64,000 nucleotides of DNA from Gaiella sp038230035. GTDB taxonomy: Bacteria; Actinomycetota; Thermoleophilia; Gaiellales; Gaiellaceae. The notes below the pieces were generated by a model. The model did not search any database. It saw nothing but the letters and a program-made list of their open reading frames with translations, and was not told the origin of the DNA. Position 1 is the first letter of the stretch. The number at the start of each line of letters is the position of its first letter. The stretch covers positions 51,222 through 115,221 of the forward strand of contig JBBRNX010000008.1 in assembly GCA_038230035.1 (NCBI GenBank), in the 5' to 3' direction. The position numbers were made by a program, and so were the translations under genes. Positions 45,506 to 53,460 of this stretch are shown one piece after another.

Positions 45506-46159
45506 GTGCGGACGCCCGTGATCATCGCGCTCGTCGCGGGCGCCCTCGTTGTTGCAGGCTGTGGGACCCGGGTCGAGAACACAACGAGCATCACGACAGC
45601 AGTCGTCGTAGCCAAGCCTGAGTGCCCGGCGAAATGGCAGGCGACGTACCAGAAGCTCGCCGACCGCATCCACGCGCCGGTCTACTGCCCGCGCTGGATG
45701 CCCGCTCCGCTGACCGGCGCGATCGGCCCGACCGTCAGCTTCGGCGGCGCCGGCGGCTCGAGCCTCTCGGTCGACAAGGACCGCAGCTACCTCGCCCTCT
45801 TCGTCTGGGCCGAGCCCGGCAGCGGCGAGGTGCACGTCAACCTGCGCGGCTACCCCGGGCGCACCAAGATCCCGACTTGCGTGAAAGAGGACACCAACGG
45901 CAAGAAGATCGTCAAGACGAAGATCCCGTGCTTCTCCGACCCGCGCGGGATCGTGAAGGCGCCGGGCATCGTGGCGCGCGTCTACACCGTGAACCAGGAC
46001 GCAGATCTGTGGCACGTCCTCTACGCGTGGCATCACGCTGGCGGTCTCTACACGGTCAGCCAGCATGTCGCCGCGCCGTTGAGCTACCGGCAGGTCGTCG
46101 CCAGCCTCAACCGGATTCTGAACAACCTCGTGCTCGTCCGCCCCCGTTCCGGGGTTTAA
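45506..46159 (+). CDS. Putative lipoprotein
   Basis: The 217-residue protein begins MRTPVIIALVAGALVVAGCG, a lipoprotein signal with Cys19 in the lipobox VAGC. The mature part (CPAKWQATYQKLADRIHAPV, YCPRWMPAPLTG, LNRILNNLVLV) is not recognised. It should be lipid-anchored on the outer face of the membrane. It is followed two bases later by a Tat-exported protein, so the two are probably functionally linked and co-exported. Confidence 0.75.
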   Translation: MRTPVIIALVAGALVVAGCGTRVENTTSITTAVVVAKPECPAKWQATYQKLADRIHAPVYCPRWMPAPLTGAIGPTVSFGGAGGSSLSVDKDRSYLALFVWAEPGSGEVHVNLRGYPGRTKIPTCVKEDTNGKKIVKTKIPCFSDPRGIVKAPGIVARVYTVNQDADLWHVLYAWHHAGGLYTVSQHVAAPLSYRQVVASLNRILNNLVLVRPRSGV

Positions 46160-46161
46160 GG

Positions 46162-47574
46162 ATGAAGCTGACCCGGCGGCAGCTGGTCGGCGGCGCTGGG
46201 GCGGCCGCACTCTCGGCCGCAGGTATATACGAGCTGGTCGACCGCCTCGGGTCGGCGCCCAGCCGACTGACGCCTGCAGGGGCTCTACCTCCGGAGCAGC
46301 ACGTCTTGCGCGGCGTTCGCCAAATCGTGCAGGAGCACGTCGAGGTCCTCGTGCCGCCGCTGCATCACCAGATCGTGACCGCGAAGCTGGCGATCGACCC
46401 CGGCGCAAAGTCGCTTCTGGCCGCTCATCGCAAGCTCGAGCATGCGCTGCAGGAGCTCGAGTCACGCTACGAGGTGACGCCGGCGGGTCTCGGCATCACC
46501 GTCGCCTGGGGGCTGCCGTACTTCCGCGAGCACGTGCCGGGGCCGGCTGCGACCTACCTGCCCGTGGATCACCGTGCGTCGGCGGCCAAAGGCAAGCCGA
46601 TTGCCGCGCTGCTCGACGCCGTTCGCTTCCCGAGCGATCCGCACGAGACGATGCTCGAGTCGAACGAGGTCGCCGTGCTGATCCGCAGCGACTCCCTCGA
46701 ACACATCCAGGATGCGGCGAAGGAGCTGTTCGAGCGGCTGGACATCTTCAAAATGACCAGCATTCGCAAGGGCTTCGCGGGAGGCGGCTTCGACGGCGGC
46801 CAGAGCCTGCCGAAGAAGATGGGGGTCGCCGCCGGCCTGAACGGCGCCGACCTGATCCCGGATTCGGCCGAGCTGTTTCTCGGCTTCACGTCGACGCAAA
46901 AGGCGGGCCTCGGGCCGGAGCGGATCGCGAACCTCGAGACGCTCCGCTATTCGGACGGCGGCCACGACGGCTACTTCCGCCAGGGGACAGCGATGCACCT
47001 GTCGCACATCAAGGAGGATCTCGAGGCCTGGTACGTCAACTTTGACTTCGCCGAGCGCGCAGCGACCGCGTTTCGCCCGGGGCTCGAGGTCAAGCACGGC
47101 GCACAGACGGTGAAACAGCCTGCAGAGGACGCGGTCGGGGTCGCGGAGAACGTCCGCGACTACCGGCGCGAGCAGCGAATCGGGCATTCAAGCTCGATCC
47201 AGGCGGCGTCGCGGTTGCAGCGCGAAGTCGTCGGCGTGGACGGCACGCGGTATCCGAAGGGGACGGCAGTCCCGCAGCGCGCCGACTTCAACACGCTCGA
47301 CAACCCGTTCTTCTGGAGCGCGGATCCTGCCGGCGACGGCATGAAGGACGGGCCGGCAGCGGGGGTCCATTTCGTCGTCTTCACGCCCACGAGCGACGAC
47401 TTCCACCGCGGACGCCTGGCAATGGACGGCGTGATGCCGGACGGGACGAAGCTCGAGTTCACGCCGCGCGCCCGCGGGCAGGGCTTCAACTCGGTGCTGA
47501 CGACGACGCACCGGCAGAACTTCCTCGTGCCGCCGCGTCGGCATCGCTCGTTCCCGCTTGCCGAGCTGCTGTAA
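46162..47574 (+). CDS. Tat-exported protein, Dyp-peroxidase-like or DUF7405-like
   Basis: The 470-residue protein starts MKLTRRQLVGGAGAAALSAA, a twin-arginine signal. The body has ITVAWGLPYFREHVPGPAAT, GFAGGGFDGGQSLPKKMGV and TAMHLSHIKEDLEAWYVNFD, and a late segment (DNPFFWSADPAGDG, FVVFTPTSDDFHRGRLAMDG) that recalls Dyp-type haem peroxidases. The classic GxxDG motif is not exact. Export of a folded cofactor protein is the reason for Tat. With the lipoprotein gene it forms a two-gene unit; the exact family is uncertain. Confidence 0.65.
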   Translation: MKLTRRQLVGGAGAAALSAAGIYELVDRLGSAPSRLTPAGALPPEQHVLRGVRQIVQEHVEVLVPPLHHQIVTAKLAIDPGAKSLLAAHRKLEHALQELESRYEVTPAGLGITVAWGLPYFREHVPGPAATYLPVDHRASAAKGKPIAALLDAVRFPSDPHETMLESNEVAVLIRSDSLEHIQDAAKELFERLDIFKMTSIRKGFAGGGFDGGQSLPKKMGVAAGLNGADLIPDSAELFLGFTSTQKAGLGPERIANLETLRYSDGGHDGYFRQGTAMHLSHIKEDLEAWYVNFDFAERAATAFRPGLEVKHGAQTVKQPAEDAVGVAENVRDYRREQRIGHSSSIQAASRLQREVVGVDGTRYPKGTAVPQRADFNTLDNPFFWSADPAGDGMKDGPAAGVHFVVFTPTSDDFHRGRLAMDGVMPDGTKLEFTPRARGQGFNSVLTTTHRQNFLVPPRRHRSFPLAELL

Positions 47575-47593
47575 CTCTCTGGTCGGCGGGGGC

Positions 47594-47599
47594 TACGAT
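47594..47599 (+). promoter_or_regulatory. -10 box of the tRNA-Leu gene
   Basis: TACGAT lies ten bases before the first base of the tRNA-Leu 5' half. Confidence 0.5.
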
Positions 47600-47608
47600 C
47601 AGAGCCGG

Positions 47609-47653
47609 GCCGAAGTGGCGGAACTGGCAGACGCGCCGGACTCAAAATCCGGT
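47609..47653 (+). pseudogene. tRNA-Leu(CAA), 5' half only
   Basis: Acceptor 5' strand GCCGAAG, a leucine-type D arm (GCGGAACTGGCAGACGC) and a perfect anticodon arm CCGGA-CTCAAAA-TCCGG with anticodon CAA are present. After that the sequence leaves the tRNA: no TTCGA T-loop and no CTTCGGC acceptor strand occur within the next 90 bases. The gene is broken in the variable region, marking the left edge of the accessory region. Confidence 0.75.
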
Positions 47654-47654
47654 G

Positions 47655-47704
47655 AAAACAGGGTGATGCGGGTGGCGCGGCCATGCCTGGGTGGCCTGTT
47701 TTTT
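47655..47704 (+). terminator. Terminator-like inverted repeat after the tRNA-Leu break
   Basis: AAAACAGG (47655-47662) can pair with CCTGTTTT (47695 onward), followed by further Ts and enclosing a G-rich loop. It could terminate the truncated tRNA transcript. Confidence 0.45.
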
Positions 47705-47823
47705 AGCGTGAAAGCCCTGCTCAAGTGGTATTTCTGTTGAGCCATGAGGGTTTGCTGATAACGAACGGGGTCACCCGTCGTATTGTCGGTTGCAAACGGT
47801 TTGCAAACCGGATTCTCGTCCGG

Positions 47824-48177
47824 TTAGACAACATCGGGCGTGTCTGTGTGGGCTCCGGGTTGGCCGAGTCCGCTGAGGCGTTCGAGTTCGTTGGCCCGCT
47901 CGTTGTCGGTGAGCTCCCAGTCTGGGAGTGTGGCCCAGACGATGTTCGTGCCTGTTGGCCCGGCGCCGGTGCGGATGCGCAGGCGGTCCTGTCGCGCACG
48001 ACGTCGGAGCTCACGACGCCAGCGTTCGTGTGCGTCGTTGGGAAGCAGCCGACGAAGGTAGCCGTGCCGGAGAAGCTGCTGATAGTCGAGGTCGATCCGG
48101 ATCTGGGCAGCTTGGCAGGCTCCCCGGTCGGGCTTGCGGGAGGGCGACAGCCGAACGATCGGATATCTTTCAAACAT
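47824..48177 (-). CDS. Hypothetical protein divergent from the XRE regulator
   Basis: A 117-residue protein, MFERYPIVRLSPSRKPDRGA, with a basic middle (RRELRRRARQDRLRIRTG) and an acidic end (WELTDNERANELERLSGLGQ). I do not recognise it. It is preferred over the overlapping plus-strand frame (47725-48183) because its composition is more protein-like and the divergent arrangement with the XRE gene is common in phage control regions. Its ATG and the XRE ATG overlap by two bases. Confidence 0.5.
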   Translation of the reverse strand: MFERYPIVRLSPSRKPDRGACQAAQIRIDLDYQQLLRHGYLRRLLPNDAHERWRRELRRRARQDRLRIRTGAGPTGTNIVWATLPDWELTDNERANELERLSGLGQPGAHTDTPDVV

Positions 48178-48718
48178 GTATGAAGCGGGTTCGAAGAGGA
48201 CTGTGGTCTCTCGCGCGCGCGAGGCGTCCGGGCTGACTCAAGTGAAGGCGGCAGAAGCTCTTGGTCTTGGCCGCGCGACGCTGAACACATACGAGCACGG
48301 TGGTGTTGTTCCGAGCGAGCGGAAGACGTGGGATCTGCTCTCTGGCTTGGCTCTGGGGCAGCGCTCGGCAGGGGAGGTGCGGCCGAGGCTTTTCGTTTCT
48401 TTCGGGCTCGCGGGCCAGAGGTTCTTGGCTGTGGACGGGGCACTGGTCGAGTTCGAGCAGATCGCGAACGTCAACTGGTTCGCGGATCAGCTTGACAGCT
48501 GCCAGCTCGAGCGCGTCCTGGTCGTGCCCGGCTGGGACTCGTTCGTCGCGGCGGTGTGTGAGGCAAACGCCGATCGGTTGGGCGGCCGAAGCCAGGTCGT
48601 CGTGTTCGAGCGGCTCGGTCGCCCCGCAGAGGACGTCCTTGAGGAGAGCCTGCGCGAGCTGATCGTCCAGGCTGGGCCGTGGCTAAGCGAAGCGTTCGCG
48701 CGAAGGGCAGAGGCGTGA
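48176..48718 (+). CDS. XRE-family helix-turn-helix regulator
   Basis: About 180 residues. The N-terminal HTH is REASGLTQVKAAEALGLGRA followed by TLNTYEHGGVVPSERKTWDL. A C-terminal region of about 110 residues (LFVSFGLAGQRFLAVDGALV, RVLVVPGWDSFVAAVCEANA) is not recognised and may be a sensing domain. It resembles phage or plasmid regulators. ATG 48176 overlaps the divergent ATG; GTG 48203 is an alternative start. Its stop overlaps the next gene (GTGA). Confidence 0.75.
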   Translation: MYEAGSKRTVVSRAREASGLTQVKAAEALGLGRATLNTYEHGGVVPSERKTWDLLSGLALGQRSAGEVRPRLFVSFGLAGQRFLAVDGALVEFEQIANVNWFADQLDSCQLERVLVVPGWDSFVAAVCEANADRLGGRSQVVVFERLGRPAEDVLEESLRELIVQAGPWLSEAFARRAEA

Positions 48719-49218
48719 GCGGCCCTCGCCCGATTCACCCGGGGTTCGCGGGGGGTTCACGGTCGTGCCCGCCGGCACCACCGGCCGGCAACGTGTACGC
48801 GGTGACACATGCTGCGTTCGCCGACGGGATCGTCGTGCCGGAAGCCGACAAGCTTCTCGAAGTGATCCTGGCACAGAATCCTCATCTCACAGATCAGGAT
48901 CGACCGGCCGTGCGCGACTATGCGATCGCCCAAACCCGTGCTTGGAGGCTCGCGGCCTGGCTCGAGCGGAACGGCGACTTCGACAAGCGCAGCCGACCGC
49001 GGCCCGCCCTCGAGGCTCTGCGCCGCTGGCTAGAGCGAGCCGAGCGGGCCCGTGCACGGCTCGGGCTCGACCCGGTCAGCCGGGCGGCACTCGGTGTCGA
49101 CCAGTCGCTTGTCCTCGAGCGGGTTCGACGTTGGTCCGAGAACGACATGGAGGAAGGGCAGCGCCTCCGCGAGGCCGCGCAGCTGCGGGCAACGTCGACT
49201 CGAGAGCCCGGTGGATGA
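48715..49218 (+). CDS. Probable terminase small subunit (P27-like)
   Basis: About 167 residues. The C-terminal part ALRRWLERAERARARLGLDP followed by VSRAALGVDQS matches the P27-type small terminase pattern (helix, then LGL-P-SRA-LG). The Pro-rich N-terminus is not conserved. Small terminases recognise phage DNA and feed it to the large subunit, whose gene overlaps by eight bases. GTG 48715 overlaps the XRE stop. Confidence 0.6.
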   Translation: MSGPRPIHPGFAGGSRSCPPAPPAGNVYAVTHAAFADGIVVPEADKLLEVILAQNPHLTDQDRPAVRDYAIAQTRAWRLAAWLERNGDFDKRSRPRPALEALRRWLERAERARARLGLDPVSRAALGVDQSLVLERVRRWSENDMEEGQRLREAAQLRATSTREPGG

Positions 49219-50626
49219 AGTGAACCGGGCACTCGATCTGCTGTGCGCGCTGCGCTTCGATGACGGCAAGCGCTGGGGGGAGCGTGCTGCCCAGTTTCAG
49301 ATCCGCGACGCCACAACGATTCTTGATCCCACGGCTCCACCACATGTCTTTGCGACCAGACCTCGTGGTGGTAGCAAGACGACAGACTTCGCCGGCATCT
49401 CGGTCGCGATGATGCTGGAGGTGCTGCCCGCGGGATCGCGTGTGTACGTGATCGCAGCCGACCTCGATCAGGGAAAAATCCTTCTCGACTCGGTGAGAAG
49501 CTTTGCCCGCAATACCGCCATCTTGCACGACGCCTTCCGTTTCACACACGACCGTGCCACCGCATCCCGCTCGGATTCGACGCTCCAGATCCTCCCCTGC
49601 GACCACGAAGGCCTGTGGGGGTTACGGCCCGCCTTCGTTGTCGTTGACGAGATCGGCCAATGGCCCGACACGGACCGGTCACAGGAGCGATTCGAAGCGG
49701 TGGCAACCGCGTTGCCCAAGCTTCCCGGCAGGATGGCCGTTATCACAACGCCCTCCGCGCCTGGCCACTGGGCGTATCGGCTACTTGAGTACGCCCGAAA
49801 CGATCCGCTCTGGACCGTGCACGAAACCCAGGGGCCCGTTCCCTGGATCTCGCAAGAGATCCTCGAGAGCGAACGCCGCCGGCTCCCCTCCTCCCAGTTC
49901 GACCGGCTACACCTCGGCGTTTGGACCGAGCCGGAAGATCATCTCGCCCGTCTCGAAGACATCCACGCCTGCGTCGACCCCAATCTTGACAGTCGGCCAC
50001 GCCCCAACACGGAGTACTGCATCGCGATCGACCTCGGCCTCACACACGACCGCGCGGTCGTCGTCGTCGCCCACGGCGAACTCGACCCCAAGCTGGGCAA
50101 GGACGCTCCGATCCGGGTCGTCGTCGATCTGCTGAAGGTGTGGACCCCCGAACCCGGAAAGCCTGTCCAGCTACAAGAAGTCGAGGACTACATCGCAATC
50201 ACCGGACGGCTATATCCTGGCCGCGTTCGGGCCGACTTTTGGCAGGCGGCTGGGATGATCCAGCGCCTCCAACGTCAGCTCGGCCGCGTGCAAGGCATCA
50301 CCCCCACCGCGACGACCGCCGCCCAGTCAGCAGCCAATCTCACCATCCTGATCAGAAGCCATCGCCTCACCATCCCTGACGACGAAGCCCTGATCGGCGA
50401 GCTCGCAAACGTCCGGCTCCGGGAGACAACAACACCCGGCGCATACAGGATCGACCACCAGCCCGGACAACACGACGACCGGGCCATCGCCCTCGGCATC
50501 GCCGCCCTCGACATCATCGAGCACCCTCCCAACCGCGGGCCCCGCATCCGCGGTCTCGGCGCCTTCGATCCCAGCGAAACTCGCAGCCGGCCGGCCCGCC
50601 GTGCTGGTGCCCGACCTTTCCGATGA
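49211..50626 (+). CDS. Phage terminase large subunit
   Basis: The 471-residue protein has an ATPase domain with Walker-A-like FATRPRGGSKTTDFAG and Walker B AFVVVDEIGQWPD, a coupling motif region VITTPSAPGHWAY, and a C-terminal nuclease domain with CIAIDLGLTHDRAVVVV as the first acidic metal ligand and HDDRAIALGIA near the end. It packages phage DNA. The genes usually next (portal, protease, capsid) are missing, so this is a phage remnant or a satellite. GTG 49211 (VDEVNRALDLL) is the likely start. Confidence 0.85.
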   Translation: MDEVNRALDLLCALRFDDGKRWGERAAQFQIRDATTILDPTAPPHVFATRPRGGSKTTDFAGISVAMMLEVLPAGSRVYVIAADLDQGKILLDSVRSFARNTAILHDAFRFTHDRATASRSDSTLQILPCDHEGLWGLRPAFVVVDEIGQWPDTDRSQERFEAVATALPKLPGRMAVITTPSAPGHWAYRLLEYARNDPLWTVHETQGPVPWISQEILESERRRLPSSQFDRLHLGVWTEPEDHLARLEDIHACVDPNLDSRPRPNTEYCIAIDLGLTHDRAVVVVAHGELDPKLGKDAPIRVVVDLLKVWTPEPGKPVQLQEVEDYIAITGRLYPGRVRADFWQAAGMIQRLQRQLGRVQGITPTATTAAQSAANLTILIRSHRLTIPDDEALIGELANVRLRETTTPGAYRIDHQPGQHDDRAIALGIAALDIIEHPPNRGPRIRGLGAFDPSETRSRPARRAGARPFR

Positions 50627-50909
50627 CTTGCGCTGGTGTGCTTCAGGGCCGCTGGTTTCCCGACGAGATCTGCTTCACGATCAGCTCGGAGCTTCCGCGC
50701 TACGACGCCGGCTCGTCAGTCTCAAGCCACGGATCCACCCTCGAGGGCTCCGGCGCGAAGAAACAGATTGTCGTGGCATGTCTCGCTTACCCTCGATTGT
50801 CGCCGTCAGATCCCATCGGGCTCAGGCCTTGGTCACCGACCTCGGCCACGAGCTCGCCGAGGCCACTTGACAGAGGAGCAACTAACAAATCCTGCGGTCA
50901 TTGAGACCG
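50627..50909. other. Region after the terminase with no assignable gene
   Basis: Three short plus-strand frames overlap here, and none resembles a known portal or capsid protein. It may be a decayed phage gene. Confidence 0.4.
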
Positions 50910-50956
50910 CCTAGATCGCACCCAGGAGGTCGGCGGTTCGAGCCCGCCTGGCTCCA
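50910..50956 (+). pseudogene. tRNA-Ala(CGC)-like 3' half (attachment-site remnant)
   Basis: Anticodon arm CCTAG-ATCGCAC-CCAGG (4 of 5 pairs, anticodon CGC), variable loop AGGTC, perfect T arm GGCGG-TTCGAGC-CCGCC, then acceptor strand TGGCTCC and A. No matching D arm lies upstream. Such 3' halves are left where elements integrate into tRNA genes. The reverse strand translates as RARTADLL, a familiar spurious peptide of tRNA ends. Confidence 0.6.
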
Positions 50957-51028
50957 TCAGCCGAAAACCCTGCAAATATGGGATTCCCTGCTCCTACGGA
51001 GCGCCGGCGGCAGAGGTGAAATCGGCGT

Positions 51029-51053
51029 GTGGCCACCGTTTGTGGCCACTTTT
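51029..51053 (+). terminator. Terminator-like hairpin
   Basis: GTGGCCAC (51029-51036) and GTGGCCAC (51042-51049) are self-complementary repeats around CGTTT and are followed by TTTTC. It lies between the tRNA-Ala fragment and the restriction gene. Confidence 0.55.
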
Positions 51054-51114
51054 CTTCTGACGTGCAGTTTTCGGCTGTTCGGGGCCGAATACTCGGGCTC
51101 GCGGCCTGGTGGCG

Positions 51115-51120
51115 GATAAT
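51115..51120 (+). promoter_or_regulatory. Strong -10 box of a leaderless restriction-gene transcript
   Basis: GATAAT, five of six bases of consensus, ends six bases before ATG 51127, which has no ribosome-binding site. Confidence 0.6.
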
Positions 51121-51126
51121 CGGGTG

Positions 51127-52407
51127 ATGGGTGAGCTGCCATCGGCCCGGGAGCTTCTGCTTGGTCTTGTTGGCCGACCTCTTGCCACCGTAGGAGGGGC
51201 GGTGAACACGGTGCTCGATGTGGGTGAGAGTGAGGTGATGGTTGCGACCGACCGCTCGCCCGGAGGGTCTGCGGTGCCGATCGGCTGGGTGCAGCAGGGG
51301 TTGGATCTGCTGGCGCGTGATGGTGAGGTCGAGGTGCATCCGGATGCACTTGAGCACCGGAGTACGTTTGTGGGGGCTGTGCTGCTCACGTTGCCGGGAA
51401 CGTCGGTGGTGGGTTCTAGCCCGCCGCGCATCGTGTTGCCTGTCGATGCCGCTGTTGGTTGGGACTTGGAGCCTGGTCAGGTGATCAGACGGCGAGATCT
51501 GCACGACCGTTTGGGCGGGAGTCGCCAGGGTGGCATGACCACGTCCAGCTCGACTCCGAATATCCTGCTCTTTCTCGATCGTGCTGTTGGTAACCCGCAT
51601 GGCTACTTCGACGGTTGGGCGGGCGACCGTCTCTACTACACCGGCCATGGGCAGAGGGGCGACCAGGAGTTCCGGGCGGCGAACGCCGCCACGCTCGATC
51701 ACCATGCCGCGGGGAAGTCGCTGCGCGTATTCCGTGGTGCGGGCGGTCCGGTCTGCTACCTGGGCGAGTTCGAAGTTGACGAGGCGGCGCCGTACTTCCG
51801 GGTGGAGGCCCCCGAGTCCGAGAGCGGTGCGACGCGGCAGGTGATTGTGTTCCGGCTCGCACCGGTCGGCACCGTGGTTCGGGATCCGCAGGATGACCTT
51901 GAACTACCTGCGCTCGTTAGTGTGGCCGAGCTTGATCGTGCGGTGGCGACCGAGACGGCGGAGCCGTTGGTCACCGAGGTGCCGATCGAGAACCAATACA
52001 CAGAGGAGGTCACGGTCGCGCAAACGACCAGCTCGTACACCGCCGTGCGACGCGAGCAGAAACTCGTCTTGGAGTACACAGCATTCCTTGAACGCCAAGG
52101 GTCGACCGTTTCCCGGTTCCGTGTCCGTCCGCCCGGGGAGGCACGCGAACTGATCTGCGACCTCTACGACAAGACCCGAGGCAACCTCGTAGAGGCCAAA
52201 GGGAGCGGCGCCCGCGGCGAGATCCGGATGGCGATCGGCCAGCTACTCGACTACGGCCGCTTCATCGCGCCGCCACCCGCCAAAGCGATTCTGCTCCCGG
52301 CCCGGCCGCGCCCCGACCTCGAAGCCCTCCTAGCAGCCGCCGACGTCGCGGCCATCTGGCCGAGCGGAGCCGGTTTCCAAGACAACGCCGACGGCCGGTT
52401 CGTCTAG
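51127..52407 (+). CDS. ScoMcrA-like SRA-domain restriction endonuclease
   Basis: The 426-residue protein has an N-terminal part of about 110 residues (LLGLVGRPLATVGGAVNTVL), an SRA-like DNA-reading domain (about 115-255) and a C-terminal nuclease-like domain. The SRA block reads RRDLHDRLGGSRQGGMTTSS, HGYFDGWAGDRLYYTGHGQR and YLGEFEVDEAAPYFRVEAPE, as in ScoMcrA, which reads modified DNA. The C-terminal RREQKLVLEYTAFLERQG, ICDLYDKTRGNLVEAKGSG pattern has E, D and ExK spacing of a PD-(D/E)xK nuclease. A modification-dependent (type IV-like) role is inferred. Confidence 0.75.
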   Translation: MGELPSARELLLGLVGRPLATVGGAVNTVLDVGESEVMVATDRSPGGSAVPIGWVQQGLDLLARDGEVEVHPDALEHRSTFVGAVLLTLPGTSVVGSSPPRIVLPVDAAVGWDLEPGQVIRRRDLHDRLGGSRQGGMTTSSSTPNILLFLDRAVGNPHGYFDGWAGDRLYYTGHGQRGDQEFRAANAATLDHHAAGKSLRVFRGAGGPVCYLGEFEVDEAAPYFRVEAPESESGATRQVIVFRLAPVGTVVRDPQDDLELPALVSVAELDRAVATETAEPLVTEVPIENQYTEEVTVAQTTSSYTAVRREQKLVLEYTAFLERQGSTVSRFRVRPPGEARELICDLYDKTRGNLVEAKGSGARGEIRMAIGQLLDYGRFIAPPPAKAILLPARPRPDLEALLAAADVAAIWPSGAGFQDNADGRFV

Positions 52408-52653
52408 CAGCCTGACCATTCTCCTGGGCGGATCCCTTGACCGTGCCGAGCACGAGCGCAACGGGCCCGGGTTACAGCGCTGAATGCTGGCGCACGCTGC
52501 CGTGTCGATCACTACACCGGCCCGACCGCGCACGACAGAACCCGTCGTGCGCACTTGGGATCGAAGCGGATGAAGGGGTTCCGGCGGCAGTTGGTAGCCC
52601 GTCGATGTCACTTGTCGCAGGCAATTGGTCAGGTCGGATCAAGCGCGTCTCAG

Positions 52654-52809
52654 CTAGTCGCGGCTGTTCGTCCAGAGGTTCGGGTCGTACTCGGCGACCG
52701 TCAGCATGTTGTCGACGTCGAAGATCTGACCCGTGCCGCGCGCTCTGCCGTGAGCGACGGGTTTGTCGGCGTGCATCCGCATCCCAAGCTCGAAGAGCAG
52801 CCCAGACAT
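52654..52809 (-). pseudogene. 3' remnant of a nucleoside 2-deoxyribosyltransferase-like gene
   Basis: A 51-residue frame ends GQIFDVDNMLTVAEYDPNLW and has SGLLFELGMRMHADKPVAHG before it, like the GTAFELGYAYALGKP and DPNLW segments of that family. A stop lies directly before its ATG, so the N-terminal half is gone. The resemblance is short, so the identification is tentative. Confidence 0.35.
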
Positions 52810-52947
52810 TCATGCAGATCCTTGCGGCGAGAAGGGCCAGCTACAAGCGCCTGAAGCGCCTGAGGCAGGAGTCCAATCCCGCTTGGAAAGAGTGCCGACT
52901 CCCTCGCGCCCACGAATCGCACTGTTCATGCGGCCATAGCCACGTCG

Positions 52948-52994
52948 CTTCACTCGTAATGAAGGGGTGCCCGGTTCGAGTCCGGGCGTCGGCT
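52948..52994 (+). pseudogene. tRNA-Thr(CGT) 3' half (attachment-site remnant)
   Basis: Perfect anticodon arm CTTCA-CTCGTAA-TGAAG (anticodon CGT), 5-base variable loop, perfect T arm CCCGG-TTCGAGT-CCGGG, then CGTCGGC and T. The D arm and the GCCGACG acceptor strand are missing upstream. This is a typical att core left by an integrated element and marks the right edge of the accessory region. Confidence 0.65.
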
Positions 52995-53460
52995 TAAGGA
53001 TTCATGCGGGCTGGCGGCGGTCTGCTCCTTGCCGAGCGGCGGATGTGTCAAGTCTCTGTCAAGTCTCGCCTGATTTTGGATCACGGACACTCGCCTAGGT
53101 CGGTGGTTCGGGCTTAGAGCGACCGCGTCAACTGCGGATCGTCGTCAGTTCGGAGAGCAGTCCCTGGAATGCGACGGGGAAGGTTGTCGTGTCGAGGCTG
53201 GTGAAAGGTGGATCGGGTGAGGTCAGCGACGTGCCTGATCCGACCATCTTCAGCTCGCTCGTCGGGAGGGTTCGTTGCCGGCGGTCTAGGTGGCAACGAT
53301 CGGCCGAAGCTGACTGTTGGGGACGTCACCGCTTGGTCATGGTGGTCTCTGTCAGGTCGCTGACGCTGGGAGCGTTCGGGCGGTGAACGACAGGGCCTGA
53401 TCGCTCTTGGACGATTCGTCGGATGGGTCGGATCGGCCGGCCCTGAGGAAGGGAGCATCG

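Larger units (their letters stand above)
47654..52994. mobile_element. Accessory region of phage/mobile origin
   Basis: It starts where tRNA-Leu breaks off and ends at a 3' half of tRNA-Thr. It contains an XRE regulator, a probable small terminase subunit, a large terminase subunit, a restriction enzyme and gene remnants, with a 3' half of tRNA-Ala in the middle. No capsid, portal or integrase gene is recognisable. The boundaries are inferred from the tRNA fragments. Confidence 0.5.
52408..53460. other. Decayed region, about 1 kb, with gene and tRNA remnants
   Basis: No intact gene is credible. It contains a short 3' remnant of a deoxyribosyltransferase-like gene (52654-52809, minus) and the tRNA-Thr fragment (52948-52994). 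Near 53355-53400 there is CTGACGCTGGGAGCG followed by GGTGAACGACA, a weak match to the promoter region of the S74 cassettes. Confidence 0.5.

Noticed and set aside
47641..47760. Group I intron inside tRNA-Leu
   Set aside because: The anticodon loop, where such introns sit, is intact, and no matching 3' half of this tRNA (CTTCGGC acceptor strand) is found downstream.
47725..48183. Plus-strand frame MVFLLSHEGLLITNGVTRR
   Set aside because: It overlaps the more protein-like minus-strand frame and has no ribosome-binding site or family resemblance. It is not excluded.
50911..51705. Minus-strand 264-codon frame ending RARTADLLGAI
   Set aside because: It is antisense to the restriction gene, and its end is the reverse of a tRNA 3' half, a well-known false protein.
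52437..52997. 186-codon plus-strand frame in the decayed region
   Set aside because: Arg/Ser/Cys-rich shadow composition, and it runs through the tRNA-Thr fragment.
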